Source: Owenia fusiformis (taxonomy: Eukaryota > Annelida > Polychaeta > Sabellida > Oweniidae). From it: a DNA stretch of 64,000 nucleotides. The stretch covers positions 28,755,564 through 28,819,563 of the forward strand of contig CAIIXF020000007.1 of the NCBI GenBank assembly GCA_903813345.2. Reading direction: 5' to 3'. Shown here piece by piece: positions 25,736-38,192 of the stretch (position 1 is the stretch's first letter; the number at the start of each line of letters is the position of its first letter). Position numbers and translations under genes: made by a program. The notes beneath the pieces are model-generated. The model saw nothing but the letters and a program-made list of their open reading frames with translations, ran no database searches and was not told the origin of the DNA.

Positions 25736-28039
25736 TTTAAATGATTGTAAATCTCAGCCTTGGCCTTTCATACAAATTCTTGTCCTTGCTGTTACATAGT
25801 TTAGGTAATTATCAGTTAAAAATTAACCCAACAACTATGTGTATTCTTTTTTAAAGGCATACTTCAAATATGTTATATTTGTTTGAGTATCTTAACACAA
25901 GTGCCAAAGATTTTTTTATTTTTCGCAAGTCACTGAAAAGTCAAACTTGAAATTAAAGTCCGATATGACTCATGTCAACAGATGCATTTGACAAAATAGA
26001 TTGGCTCAATATTCTATTTTGCCATTATATATCAGATGCTGGCACACTTTTGCCGGAAGGTTGCAAGAAGTAACCCTTTGGCAATATAGTATGTTAGAGT
26101 AACCTAGTAGTAGTAGGTGTAAGAAAATATAAGGTGATGGGCTTTAAAGTGGTAAAAACAATTTTCACGGTCGAATTGGACTTCAATTCCTGCGATTTCA
26201 GGGGGTACTATAAGACGATTTCATAACATAAAGGGTATAGCTGCTATTGTTCTGTTTTCTACAGCACACATTACTAGTCCAAAGATGAATAATATCCTAA
26301 AATTATAGGCCGATATCTGTATTAGTCTCAGAAATATTGCAATTAATAGGAAAAAATATGCAATTTTAGTCATTTTTAAGTCTCACCTATTTTATATTTG
26401 TAGCTTCCAGCAAAAGATGGCAGCTTAAATAGATCAAAATTGTTTTCTAAAAACTAATACAAGCTTTGTTTGATATTGTAATACAATTATAATAATGATA
26501 ATGTACTATTTATGATTTTTAATATGACTTTATAGTACCCTACCCCTGGAAAGTGGGCGTGGTCAATGTTATCATTTTGCAGCATACAGTTAAAAACTTG
26601 TATTGATAGAAAGCAAATCGATGCATTTAAAACATCTTCACTTGTTACTTGACAATGACAATGTAGTTCATTTATTACTAAAATATATGACTCTACATTT
26701 TTTATAGATACGTTTTCAATTTTGTACAATGTATCATAATGAAATCTAAAAGGCTGTTTCATTTTCAGTGTTCACTAACACATGAAATGTAAGTCAAAGT
26801 GTTTCCAAATTACCTTGGCAATGAGAAAGTACCACAAAGACTACATAATATGAGCAGATTCAAGGTCCTTATACTAATACTTACCGATATATCAGCGTTC
26901 AAAAATAGAGAAAGCTGTCGTGAGTGCAGTTTTAACTAATTTTGAACTGAAACTGCTACTTAATGAATATTTTTCTCAACATCTGTGACTTTTTGGACCC
27001 CAAACATAAGATACCAAGACATAATGCTACCAAGCTCTGATATTGGAAGTTTCAGAGCTCTAGATCAAATATTCACTTATGCATGTACTTTTAAAAAGAC
27101 CCAAAAGGACAAAAGTGACGGAGGGCAAAGAGGTATAACTGGTATTAAGCTCTTTATTCAGTTTAAAGCTCCCACAATTTTTGGAAACGACAATGGAGAA
27201 TAGCATGTGAACGTATAGGATGGACTAATTGTTCTTGGAAAATAAATAAACTACAGTTTAGTTAGAAAATTGTTAAGAATACATACATTTTGTCACAATT
27301 TCACCATTTCTGACTGTATTTTGCATATTTTTAAGTGTCGTTGGTTCAATGATTATTTGATATAACCTCCTGAAACTACTCTCATATATATTTGGTGGTA
27401 CAGTGATATGGAATCCTGTCTCATGGAATTCTTGTTTTAGAGAAGAAATCCTGAAAGCTGCAGTTTAATATTACATTATTAATTATAGGTGAAAATTGCA
27501 CTCGCTACAGCTTCTCCCACTTTTAGATGCTAATAAACCTGTAACAACACTTACTATGACCTTAAGTCTACTCATATGTGTTATTGGTATTACTAACTAG
27601 AGACAGAATCAGAAATTATGGTAAATAAAAGTAAAATTTAAGAGATAAGTTGTTGGGTCTTTTGGGTCTTTTTAAGAGTCCATGCAGATATGAATACTTG
27701 ATCTAGAGCTCTGAAATTTTCAATACCAGAATTTGGTAGCACTATATCTTGATATCCTGTGTTTGGAGTCTAACCAAATCTCAGATGTTGAGAAAAAAAT
27801 TCATAAGTAGCAGTTTTAATTCAAGATTAGTTGAAACGACACTCTGGACAGCTTTCCTCATTTTTGAACGCCGATAGATCGGAAAGTATTTACACTATGA
27901 TCTTGAATCTGCGCATATGTATTCTTAATGGCACCTCATTGCCCAAATATTGTGGAAACATTGTGACTTAAATTTCATGTGATGGTAAGCACTGAAAATG
28001 GACTTGTAGCGTTGTGGCGGACCCCATACAAAACAAACA

Positions 28040-28075
28040 TCGGGGTAGAGGGGGGGGGGGGGGGTTAAACGTTGA
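28040..28075. repeat. Poly-G tract
   Basis: A run of G with few interruptions inside the loop side of the foldback element. It could form a quadruplex; no gene is associated. Confidence 0.8.
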
Positions 28076-28347
28076 TCAGTTCTGCTATTTTTTGTGGCTA
28101 TTGGTCATATTAGAAGATCATTTTGTCAAAAGGTAAGGGTGATCCGAGAAAAAGTTGGTAAATTGAAACAGCCTATTAGATTTCATTATAACATGTATAA
28201 AACATTGTACTAAATTGAAAACGTATATATAAAAGATGTAGAGTCCTATATTCTAGTAATAAATGAATTACATTGTCAAGTAACAGTTGAAGATGCTTTA
28301 AATGCATTGATTCGCTTTCTATCGAAACAAGTTTTTAACAGTATACT

Positions 28348-29932
28348 CAGACTTGCCAACCTCCCGTTTTTTACGGGAATCTCCCGTAAATTTTTTGTTT
28401 TTCCGTAAAAAATACCAAACTCCCGTACCGTTTTCTCCCATAAAAACTCCCGTAAACTCCCGTACCGTATTTCTACTAAAATCTCCCGTAATTTTTTTTT
28501 AAAAATATGGCCGTAAAATCTCCCGTATTTTTGCTGAAATCTCCCGTATTCTGGTGTAACTCCCGTAAAATCTCCCGTATTCTTGGTATAACTCCCGTAA
28601 AATCTCCCGTTTTCTGGTATAACTCCCGAAAAATCTCCCGTATTCTTAACTCCCGTAAAATCTCTGTTTTTTTGCTTTCGAAATCTACCGTATTTAAAAG
28701 GAATTTGACAAATTTGTGACCTTGATTATTGCAGGCACGCTTCTTTCTTTTACTCCAAGAAGGTTGGCTCCCATGGTTCACTATCGATACTTTCATAAAT
28801 AACTTAAAAGTACTTCATTCCCATGATTCAAATTGCTTTTCTGCGATCAGTTCGGTATAAGTTTGCACACCAAATGTCCACAAACGGGGGCCAGTTCATA
28901 TTCTGTCATACTTCTGTCGGGAGAATACATTTTGTTTTTATATGGCGCTAAACAAAATATTCCCGCAATATAAGGCGCATTATTGGTAGAGACTGCTGTG
29001 AAATAATGAACGTAAGTGACATCTATCTTAGATTATAAGTTCTAATTAATTTATTAACTGCGCATGCGTCATAATAATTTCAACCAATTAAATCGCTGGA
29101 TTTAATGCTCATAAATCTACCGTAAAAACTCCCGTTTTTCAAAATCTAAAGAAAAAACTCCAGTTTTTCAGAACTCTACCGTAAAAACTCACGTTTTTTT
29201 TCAAAATTTACCGTAAAAACACCCGTTTTTTCAGAAACCTACCGTTAGAACTCCCGTCTTTTCCGAAATCTACCGTAAAAACTCCCGTTCTTTCAAAATC
29301 TACCGTAAAAACTCCCGTTTTTCAAAATCTATAGTAAAAACTCCTGTTTTTTTCAGAAATCTACCGTAAAAACTCCCGTTTTTTTCCGAAATCTACCATA
29401 AAAGCTCCCGTTTTTTTTAGAAATCTACCGTAAAAACTCCCGTTTTTTCAGAATCTACCGTAAAAACTCCTGTTTTTTCAGAAATCTACCGTAAAAACTC
29501 CCGTTTTTTTTCAGAAATCTACCGTAAAAACTCCCGTTTTTTTAAAAATCTACCGCTAAAACTCCCGTTTTTTCAAAACCTACCGTAAAAACTCCCGTTT
29601 TTTCAGAACCTACCGCAAAAACTCCCGTTTTTTCTCGTTTTTTAAAATTCATCGCGAAAATACCTTTTTTAAAAAATCTCCCGTAAAAACTCCCGTTTTT
29701 TCAACATCTCCCGTAAAAACTCCCGTTTTTTTTCAAAATTTACCGCAAAAACTCCAGTTTTTTTAAATCTCACGTAAAAACTACCGTTTTTTCAAAAACC
29801 TCCCCGTAAAACTCCCGCTTCTTTTCAAAAAACTCCCGCAAAAACTACCGGATTTTGAAAAAAACTCCCGTAAAAGTTCCGCAATTTTTTTTAAATCTCC
29901 CGTAAATTTTTCATTTTAGGTTGGCAAGTCTG
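28348..29932. mobile_element. Element with TIR CAGACTTGCCAACCT and 5-bp duplication (copy B)
   Basis: 1585 bp, flanked by ATACT (28343-28347 and 29933-29937). The opposite arm of the host foldback element shows the empty site (CTGTATGCTGC on the complement of about 26573-26590). Same termini and interior as 22468-24153 but inverted. The minisatellite arms differ in copy number while the unique core (about 28690-29110) is conserved. Confidence 0.88.
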
Positions 29933-30378
29933 ATACTGCAAAATGATAAAATCGACCATGCCCACTTTCCAGGGGTAGGGTACTATAAAGTCACATTAAA
30001 AATCATAAATAGTACATTATCATTATTATAGTTGTATTACAATATCAAACAAAGCTTGAACTAGTTTTTAAAAAACAATTTTGAGCTATTTAAGCTGCCA
30101 TCTTTTGCTGGAAGCTACAAATATAAAATAGGTGAAACTTAAATATGACTAAAATTGCATATTTTTTCCTATTAATTGCAATATTTCTGAGACTAATACA
30201 GATATCGGCCTATAACTTTCGGATACTATTGATCTCTGGACTAGTAATGTGTGCAGTAGAAAGCAGAACAATTTAGCAAATATATCCTTTATGTTATGAA
30301 ATAATCTCATAGTACTCCCTGAAATCGTAGGAATTGAAGTCCAATTCGGCTGTGAAAATTGTTTTTACTACTTTAAAG

Positions 30379-31097
30379 ATTCTCGCAATCTTTATCCAAT
30401 CAGCGTTTGCGAGTGTGTCGGCTCACGTATAAAAGGCGAATCCAACTCAAATCCATGCAGGGGTGTATGAGGTACTCGAATAGGAAAGAGCTCGTGAAAT
30501 CTGAATTTATATGCACATGGTCAATGTTTACACATGTTTGGATTGAAGAAAATGTGATATGGGTGTGGTTCCGAATTTGAAGTCATTGCTGGAAAATATG
30601 ATTTTAATACGTGAAATTATATCTATAAATACAGCACTAAAAATAACAGTACACATGAAGTACATGTATGATTGTGTCCAGAAATGTTTGAAACCCTTAC
30701 AGAAAATTCTGTCTGCATTTTGTCACCATTGCTCTTTCTTCCCGCATTCTAGTGCTGTTTGAATGAATATATTAATTAATGTATTTCTAACTAAAATTTA
30801 TCACATTTTTTTATAAACCACAAACATTTAGATCATAAAAAAATTCAATACTTGAGTGAGCACGATATGCAAGGGTTACTAAGTTGACACAGTAAATGAC
30901 CACTGATATTGTGTAAGCAAATATGTATTAGCAGAATACGCTGTGTGCATGGCCTAACACCCCTCACTTTCATAGTGAAGTGACTAATTGGTTTATGTTT
31001 ACGTTTTAATGTGTTTTGGGTTCCTTGTTACAGCAAGGGGGGCCAGTAAAGTAGACTAACATGTTTGCATGGCAAATTTTGATCGAATATGTGAGAC
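30379..31097 (+). mobile_element. 719-bp insertion with 9-bp duplication
   Basis: Flanked by ACTTTAAAG on both sides (30370-30378 and 31098-31106). The other arm of the foldback element carries one uninterrupted ACTTTAAAG (about 26147-26155, read on the complement). The ends are not obviously inverted repeats. It begins with a CCAAT box and TATA box. A 67-codon frame (30559-30762) follows but shows no domain. Could be a MULE-like fragment, a solo LTR-like unit or a retroposed promoter fragment. Confidence 0.7.
30396..30434 (+). promoter_or_regulatory. CCAAT box and TATA box
   Basis: CCAATCAGCG at 30396-30405 and TATAAAA at 30428-30434, 23 bp apart (end to start), in an unusually CpG-rich stretch for this window. 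The arrangement matches a pol II core promoter; a start site would be expected near 30460. No recognisable gene lies downstream. Confidence 0.45.
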
Positions 31098-31213
31098 ACT
31101 TTAAAGCCCATCACCTTATATTTTCTTACACCTGCTAGGTTACTCTAACATACTTTATTGCCAAAAGTTACTTCTTGCAACCTTCCGGCAAAAGTGTGCC
31201 AGCATCTGATACA

Positions 31214-31830
31214 TTAACATTTTTATGTCACCAACACAATTATTGACTTTTTGTGGATGGTATTGGACAGTCCGTGATCAGCAGTCAGCGTTCATTGTCT
31301 GTAACAAATGGCAGGTAGGGGCATTTTGCATGTTAATGCATGCCTTGTTATAATACTGTACTGGTCCTGAAAATGTCTAAGGTGATAAAACTAGACAACA
31401 GCAACACCAACGTGTAACAAATCCCATCGAACAGCAATGACTGGCATTTTTACAAACGAAATATACAGCAAATATCGCAAAATAGAGTTATTGAGTTACA
31501 GTAAAAATTATAAAAGTGTTATCAGACAATGTGTCATGCTAAAAGTATTCACATATCAAATATGATCAAAATCGCTCCACTACTTTTCAAGATATAGTAA
31601 AAAACGTAAAAATGGTGCCATTTTTCAACAACTACCCAAAGTGTCATTAGACAGTGTGCCGTGCTTATTATTAGTATTCATATATCAAATATGAACAAAA
31701 TCACTCAACTACTTTTTGAGTTACAGTAAAAAATGTTAAATAACACACGTAAAAATGGCGGCCATCTTGAAGCCTATTACCCAAAATATCATTAGATATT
31801 GTGCCATGCTTATATATTTACATTTCTAGT
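31214..31830. repeat. P450-4 side spacer: duplicated flank and dispersed repeat
   Basis: Resumes the block seen at 8640-9300 after the foldback element, with the same ATGGCGGCC-type units. Interrupted at 31830 by another element. Confidence 0.6.
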
Positions 31831-32397
31831 TAGACTCCAGATTGAAAATCTGGAGTCTATTGCTTTTGCCAGTTTTCTTCTTCTTATTTTTTTTCTTATT
31901 CTTCCTCCTTACAAGATTTCTCACCAACTAGAAGAACTTACTTTAAGCTGCTTACATGATCAACTAGGGAATGTATCTGGGATTATGGGAAATTAGGTCA
32001 AATTTTTATCTAGGTCAAAGGTCAAGAACTAGGTCAAATTTAGATCAAATCAACATTCTGTCAATTATCTTCGTTGTTGTTTGTCGTTACTCCTTCATCT
32101 TTTTTTCATCATGTAGCTTAGAAAAAAACAAATCGAGTGTGTGCCATCCGTTTTTTTTATTATTCTTACCGATTTTGAGATATGGCGTCCAGAAAGTAGG
32201 TCAAACTAAAAAGTTAACCAAATTTAACATATGAGCTATGAAATAAGTGTAGAATTTTCTCAGAAATCTATATCTGCAAACCAAATTCCGATCCGACTTC
32301 CGGTTCGAAAGTTATGGCGTTTTGAAAATTTCGAGAAAAATCGATCTGATGATATCCTGATAGAAAGTCAAGAGTAGCAAAGAAAATATAGAAAAAA

Positions 32398-32512
32398 TCA
32401 TCCATCCTTCCTTCCTATCCTGTCTGATCATATCCTTCCTATCTATCCTTTCTTTCTATCCTTTCCTTCCTATCCTATCCTTCCTTCCTATTCTATATCC
32501 TATCCTATCCTA
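32398..32512. repeat. CCTTCCTAT-type microsatellite
   Basis: Imperfect CCTTCCTATC / CTATCCTTTC units inside the Helentron-like element. Confidence 0.8.
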
Positions 32513-33744
32513 GAACTGGGTCAAATCTTACATTTTCAATATTCTTTCAATTATCTTCGTCGTTATTTATCGAAACATCTTCATCTTTTTTTCATCATGT
32601 AGCTTATAAACAGCCCTTTCATAAATGTGCCATCCGTTTTTTGATAACTCTTGCTGATTTTGAAATATGGCGTCTGGAAAGTAGGTCAAAACAAAAAAGT
32701 CTCCAAATTCAATGTATGAATTATGAATTAGGGGTAGAATTTTGTCAGGAATCCGAATCTGCAAACCAAATTTCGATCCGATTTCCCGTTCGGAAGTTAT
32801 GGCGTTTTGAAATTTCGAGAAAAATCGATCTGATGGTATCCTGATAGAAAGTCAAGGAAAAAAGATTTTTTTGAAGTGTAAAATACGAGATATAGACTGA
32901 GTACAGCTTAAGACAATGAATTCCTATAAAAGAAGGGGACCTCAAAAGCTACCTAATTTCAATATTTGGACACAAAAATGCCTAGGTCAAAATCTAGTTT
33001 TTCCTTATTTTTGCGATTCTGGCACTACACTTTTAGGATTTGCTTCAAAATTTTGTATACAGGTAGAAAAGAATGTGCTGATAGTGATAGCCTTTTGCCG
33101 TCGGAAAGTATTTTGACCCATTTTTGAGATATGGCGTCCTAAAAGTGGGTCAAAATAAAAAAATCTCCAAATTTAATGTATGAGTTATGAAATAAGGGTA
33201 GAATTTTCCCAGGAATCTAAATCTGCAAACAAAATTTCGATTTGATTTCCGGTTCGGAAGTTATGATGTTTCGAATTTAAAAAAATCGATATGATGATAT
33301 CCCTCTGTTAAATCTATGGAGCTCAAGAAAATTATGAATTGTAAATATACGAGATAAAGACTGGAAACAAATAAAATAAATGAAAGCCTACAACAGACGA
33401 AAACCTCCGAAGCTCCTTTAATATAAAATTTGGACCCTGAAAAGCCAAGGTCAAGAACTGGGTTAAATCTTACATTTCTAACATTCTGTCAATTATCTGG
33501 GTCACTATTCGTCATTATTCCTTTATCTTTTTTTTCATCACGTAGCTTAGAAACAGCCCTTTTATTAATGTTACTGTCTTTTTTGATTACTCTTACCGAT
33601 TTTGAGGAATGGCGTCCGGAAAGTAGGTCAACACAAAAAGTTCTCAAAATTCAATGTATGCGTTATGACACGAGCGTAGAATTTACTCAGGAATCTGAAT
33701 CTGCAAACCAAATTTCAATTCGACTTTCGGTCAAAAATTCCTAC

Positions 33745-33955
33745 TTCGTACCTACCTACAGATGTACCTACATACCTACTCGGCTACCTACTTCTCAGCT
33801 ACTTACTCAGCTAACTACTCAGCTACTTACTCAGCTACCTACTCAGCTGCTTACTCAGCTTCCTTCTCAGCTACCTACTCAGCTACTTACTCAATTACCT
33901 AATCATCTACTTACTCAGCTTGCTACTCAGTTACTTACTCAGCTACCTACTCAAG
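33745..33955. repeat. 12-bp minisatellite CTACTTACTCAG
   Basis: About 17 imperfect copies of CTAC(T/C)TACTCAG near the right end of the same element. Translation of one frame gives LPTQLLTQ repeats because the unit is a multiple of three; it is not a gene. Confidence 0.85.
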
Positions 33956-34000
33956 CAAATCAATCTGGAGTCTTAAATTGAACTTTGTTCAATTTACCAA

Positions 34001-34470
34001 TCTAGTTTAATTAATGTCCAATATAACTTTTTACACTTAAAACATATTGCTATTACAGTTTCATATACATGACCTAAATTATTGTAAAATCGGCACTAAA
34101 ATGACTGCCATTTTTTGGCATTCCTTGGCTATCGAGGGGAATCCTCATTGAGTCACACAAGCGCCCACAATTAACCGCCTTGAACCAGAGAGCCAATCAG
34201 GTTTATGATAAACAAATTCAACGACCAATCAGATGACAGGAGAACAGATTGAATTAATTTCTTCGAAAATAATTCGATCGGCCAGCACAATCGCAAAATT
34301 AACACTGAAAGAGGGGGATTTGGGACTTCTTCTTTGGTAAGTAGATGGGTATATAATATATGTGGTGAAACTCAATATGCAAAAAAGTCCAGAGGAGTCT
34401 TGATTGTGCTACCCTATGGCATAGAGCCTCTTTAAAACGGTCCTTATAAATGTATACGAGACATGCCATT
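34001..34470. other. Spacer downstream of P450-4, distinct from other copies
   Basis: After about 100 bp of shared repeat, sequence from about 34110 to 34430 does not match the 3' flank of copies 2 and 3. One edge of the duplicated block is therefore near 34430. No gene recognised. Confidence 0.5.
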
Positions 34471-34485
34471 ATATTATGTACATGT

Positions 34486-37400
34486 TCACTGTCTCTCCTT
34501 GACAACGATGTTGAATGGCCCAGGTAGATTTGTTATTCCGTGAACAAACTTGGTTGGGTCTGGATCTGGTGGGTTGTTCTTGTCTTCGGGGAGAATGTCC
34601 AGTTTTTGTAGGAGACTGGTGACAAACAGGAACATTCTCACTTTGGCCATTGCTTCTCCTAAACACTCCCGTTTACCAATTCCAAATGGTAGAAATCTAA
34701 AAAAGCATAAAGGGCAACATTTGAAAACAACCCAGTCCTTTACAGACCTCATCCTCCGAAAACAGACTATGTACGTTGGAAAGATCAACCATAGGAGATA
34801 TGTAAAAACAAATGAGAATACAAAGGACAGAAATCAAATATAAATATATAAGATTACCAATGATCAATATCCATACCCACTGGCAGATCCGGAAGGGGAG
34901 CATGGTGATCCACCCCCTCCTCAAAGATGGGCCAAGAAAGTTTTTCGGCCCAAAAACTTAAGTTTATAGGTCCTCATTAGTGGGCCTCTTCGGGCATTAC
35001 ATCTTTTTAGGGCTTATTTTTTAATTTTAAGCCAAATTATTTAAAAATGAGCCTCATGTGTAAAAAACACCCACCACATTCCTATACGTCAATTACATTA
35101 TAAAGCAATACATTATATGGTTATTGCACTGTACAACTTACAACTTCGTGAGACATCTTGTCTTCAAAATGAGCCTTGTGCTACACAAATCAAAATGCAA
35201 TTAGGCCTATCAAATTTTTATTACAAATTGGGGTTTTCATGGTCTTATAATAACATAACTGAAATGTTACCGCAGAAACTTCACAGACAGATACTGTCTT
35301 ATGCTGTATCACTTACGATTTTCGTTCATGTGCTGAAAGCAATTTGCCATCGTTATCCAAGAATCTTTCCACCTTGAACTCATATGGCTCATCAAAGTAC
35401 TTCTCATCGTGGTGTAATGCCCAAAGATTCATCCAAACCTTGTAAAACAAACGACATATGGAAATATTTCTTTTGACTTTTACACGATATTGGCCGAAGA
35501 TTTTTGACAGCAGTACACGCCATCAGAAACAGACTCGAAATATCTTTAACTTATATAGCCCAAACAACTCAATATTATCTGTAGACATTTCATGATTTTA
35601 CATTTTGCAATTCCCTTACCATTGTTCCACGTGGTACTTTGTAACCACCTACACTGGTGTCACAAAGAGTTTTATGGGGGATAGACAATGTTGTAGTCGT
35701 GCTGTAGCGAAGAATTTCCAAAACTGCAGCTTCTGAATAAGGCATATTATGCCTATCTGCAAAGGTTGGTAGTCGTCCATCACCAATGACATCATCAATT
35801 TCAGCTTGTATTTTTTTCTGGACGTCAGGTTTGTTGACCAAAATCAACAGAAATGCTTTCAAAGTTGTTGATGTTGTCACGATTCCTATACAATGATACA
35901 AACACATATCAGTATTCCGTTTTCCAGAATCACATACAGACATGTAAAATTGTTTAATTGTCAATTACTTAATTACATTCTCAACAGTGAACTTGGCAGT
36001 GAATTTCATAGTTAAACCTGCACAAATTTCCAATGTAGTATATGGTATAACGGTCGTGCGGTAACTCTCCTGGATGCTGTTACAGACATTTACATTTAAA
36101 AATATCTAGAAAATAGACCAGATCTTTCTGAAAGAATGAAAACGTGAGTTTGCTCTAATCGTATCATCCTCGTATTATACAGTATCTTAATACCCGTGCG
36201 TTCAACTACCACGCTTAATTTGGTACACACCCTGTGATAGATGGATTAAAAATAAATATGATATAAATAAGTATGATAGTTCGGAGGCATGACAGAGGGA
36301 TAATTAGCTAGAGGCTTACAGATACAGGTGAATTGACTATTCGAAATGAAGAGTGATTTGATAGAATGTTTTGTTTAGTCGTTTTGCTATTTTTATAGTT
36401 TACCAGCCAAAAGAATATCTTGCATAACGCCATAGACCTCATCCTTTCTGATGTCCCCTTGTTCGTAGTGTTGTTGCAGCACTTCACATACACTCAAAGA
36501 CTCTTCACTGTGTAAGCTCAACTGATATAAAATGACAAATAACATTACAATACATTTTTCAGTAGATATTTATACTGAAGTGCTTAATTTTCAGTACAAA
36601 CTATAAAATGAAAGATAAATATGTAAGTTGAGCAATGTTGCCATTTGTCCTCGACGGAAGTGGGGAATAATTGTAAAAAAGTTTAGCTCAATAATTTTCA
36701 ATATACAACTTTTAAGTAGGCAGGCTGACACTTTTACCTCTCAAATGGAACTGTGGCCTGAGGGCAAATCGGACTCTGAACCTCTCTTTGTTCAGCTACT
36801 ATATGTAATTTACAATTACAACTGATAAAAACTCTTTAACGTTATCATTTTTTAACTAAAGAAGTACTGAGTATTGGTGGATTATGTCAAAGATCATCTG
36901 TTTACATATGAAATATCTCATGTTCAGTTTCAACTCCATGACGCACTTATTTTATATAAGTTTTTTTTTATTCAGGCCTTTGTCTTTTTCCAATCTGTAT
37001 TTAACCTTACCCTGTTCTCAGCTTTTTTCAACCAAGATGAAAACAATTTAATTCGCTTCCCATTGAATTCCTTTAACATTTTGAAGGACTCGTTTCCAAA
37101 GAATCTTAGCCAAGGAAACATGTCAAGTTCAGCGCCTGGTCCTGCTGGTGCAAATCTTTTACCAGTCTCTACCATAAAGTGTACTGAAGAGAAGTCTTCT
37201 GAGTTTTCGCCAATGCGTTCTCCCACCAGCTTAAATTAAAAATAAAATGTAAATAAAACACTTCAGGCTTGCTCTATTGAACAAAATGCATGTGCATGCA
37301 TTCTTTCCCATTTTTTTTTTATTTTGGTCATTGTGCTTTCTTTTGAACTACTTATGTATGCGTTTAACAAATCGATAAATTAGGGTGTCCTAGACATGCC

Positions 37401-38192
37401 ATTGCTTGTCATTGAAGACTTTGATTATTGCAACTTAGCATTTTAAAGTATAAGTATAAATTTGGTAGTTTGAGGGATAAGTTGCATGCAGTTATTGCAG
37501 TAGTTGAATATCTGACAGTCTGATCTAACATTATTTTCAGCGCAATTTGTTGAGTCAGCAATAACCCAGAGAAAAATATTTAAGCACTTTTAATATAAGT
37601 TCGGATTCATTACAAAACAAACCGAAGGTGGTGACTAATGTGTGATAGAACTTACCAAACTAAACATGATATTTGCTATACATTTTTCCACAGCTTCCCG
37701 GGGGTCAAATGGAGTCTCACCATTACTTTTGAATCTCATAATACAGTATTGGATTTCATCGGATGACAGAATAGCAATTCTGTCCATGCCATCTCCAAAT
37801 TGCTTTAAACCTCGATGAGCAATTTTTCGAACTTTTTTCCAACCTTGTGATAAATCTCGGAACACAATGTTTTTGTCACCTCCAGGAATTATAAAGTTGA
37901 TCCTCCATGAATTTGGTCGTCCTGCAAAATCCTCTGATAATAGGGCTTCTCTTACGACATCATTTTCATTCAACACTACAATTTCTTCATTAAATATTTG
38001 AATTTTAAAAACATCGCCATATTTCTTACTCCATCTTTGCAACTGGACATACGGAGTTTGTGAAACAAGTTCAAACGCATTACCAAAAATGGGCACTCCT
38101 TTTGGGCCTGGAATATCCAATCCTTTCAAAGCCTTCTTCTGTATAATCAACAATAAAATGAGAGAAAATACGAAAAGGATGAGTGGCAGCAT
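34486..38192 (-). CDS. CYP17-like cytochrome P450, copy 4 (intact)
   Basis: Exons in order: 38192-37656 (537 nt), 37229-37011, 36521-36404, 35885-35620, 35438-35317 and 34696-34486; every border has AG/GT and the phases fit, giving 490 residues, the usual length for a microsomal P450. Hydrophobic anchor at 1-17, IPGPKGVPIFGNAFE hinge, I-helix AGIVTT at 291-296, ExxR as EILR at 348-351, VERF at 403-406, heme loop F-G-I-G-K-R-E-C-L-G at 425-434 (Cys 432), tail VVKERQ. The family uses O2 and two electrons from P450 reductase; the IPHK and LWALHH blocks point to the CYP17/CYP1/CYP21 branch. The exact substrate cannot be read from sequence. The I-helix lacks the usual acidic residue before Thr. 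This compact copy is the best reference for the cluster and nearly matches pseudogene copy 2. Confidence 0.95.

Larger units (their letters stand above)
26029..31213. mobile_element. 5.2-kb foldback element between P450-3 and P450-4
   Basis: The ends are inverted copies: ATCAGATGCTGGCACACTTT at the left and its complement at the right (to about 31211). They continue as long, imperfect inverted arms with a loop near 27200-27650. Flanks read GCCATTA on the left and TTAACATTTT on the right, against GCCATTAACATTTTT in the uninterrupted copy 1, which suggests a TTA duplication. Two further insertions lie in the right arm (28348-29932 and 30379-31097). No transposase frame is visible. Confidence 0.8.
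31831..34000. mobile_element. Helitron/Helentron-like non-autonomous element
   Basis: Interrupts the repeat TTTCTAG/TTAATTAATGTCC that is continuous at 9302. TCTAGT occurs at both junctions (31825-31830 and 34001-34006). Near the left end is a hairpin (AGACTCCAGATT and its complement); near the right end is another (AAATTGAAC-TTT-GTTCAATTT) followed by ACCAATCTAG. Between lie four diverged units of about 480 bp (32161, 32641, 33116, 33596), each with GATATGGCGTCC and GGTTCGGAAGTTATGGCGTT. A 3' hairpin before CTAG, no true TIR and internal tandem units fit a Helentron-associated element, but no Rep/helicase is present. Confidence 0.55.

Noticed and set aside
33430-33981. 183-codon frame ending in LPTQLLTQ repeats
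   Set aside because: Runs through a dispersed repeat unit and a 12-bp minisatellite; no domain and not conserved among the other repeat units.
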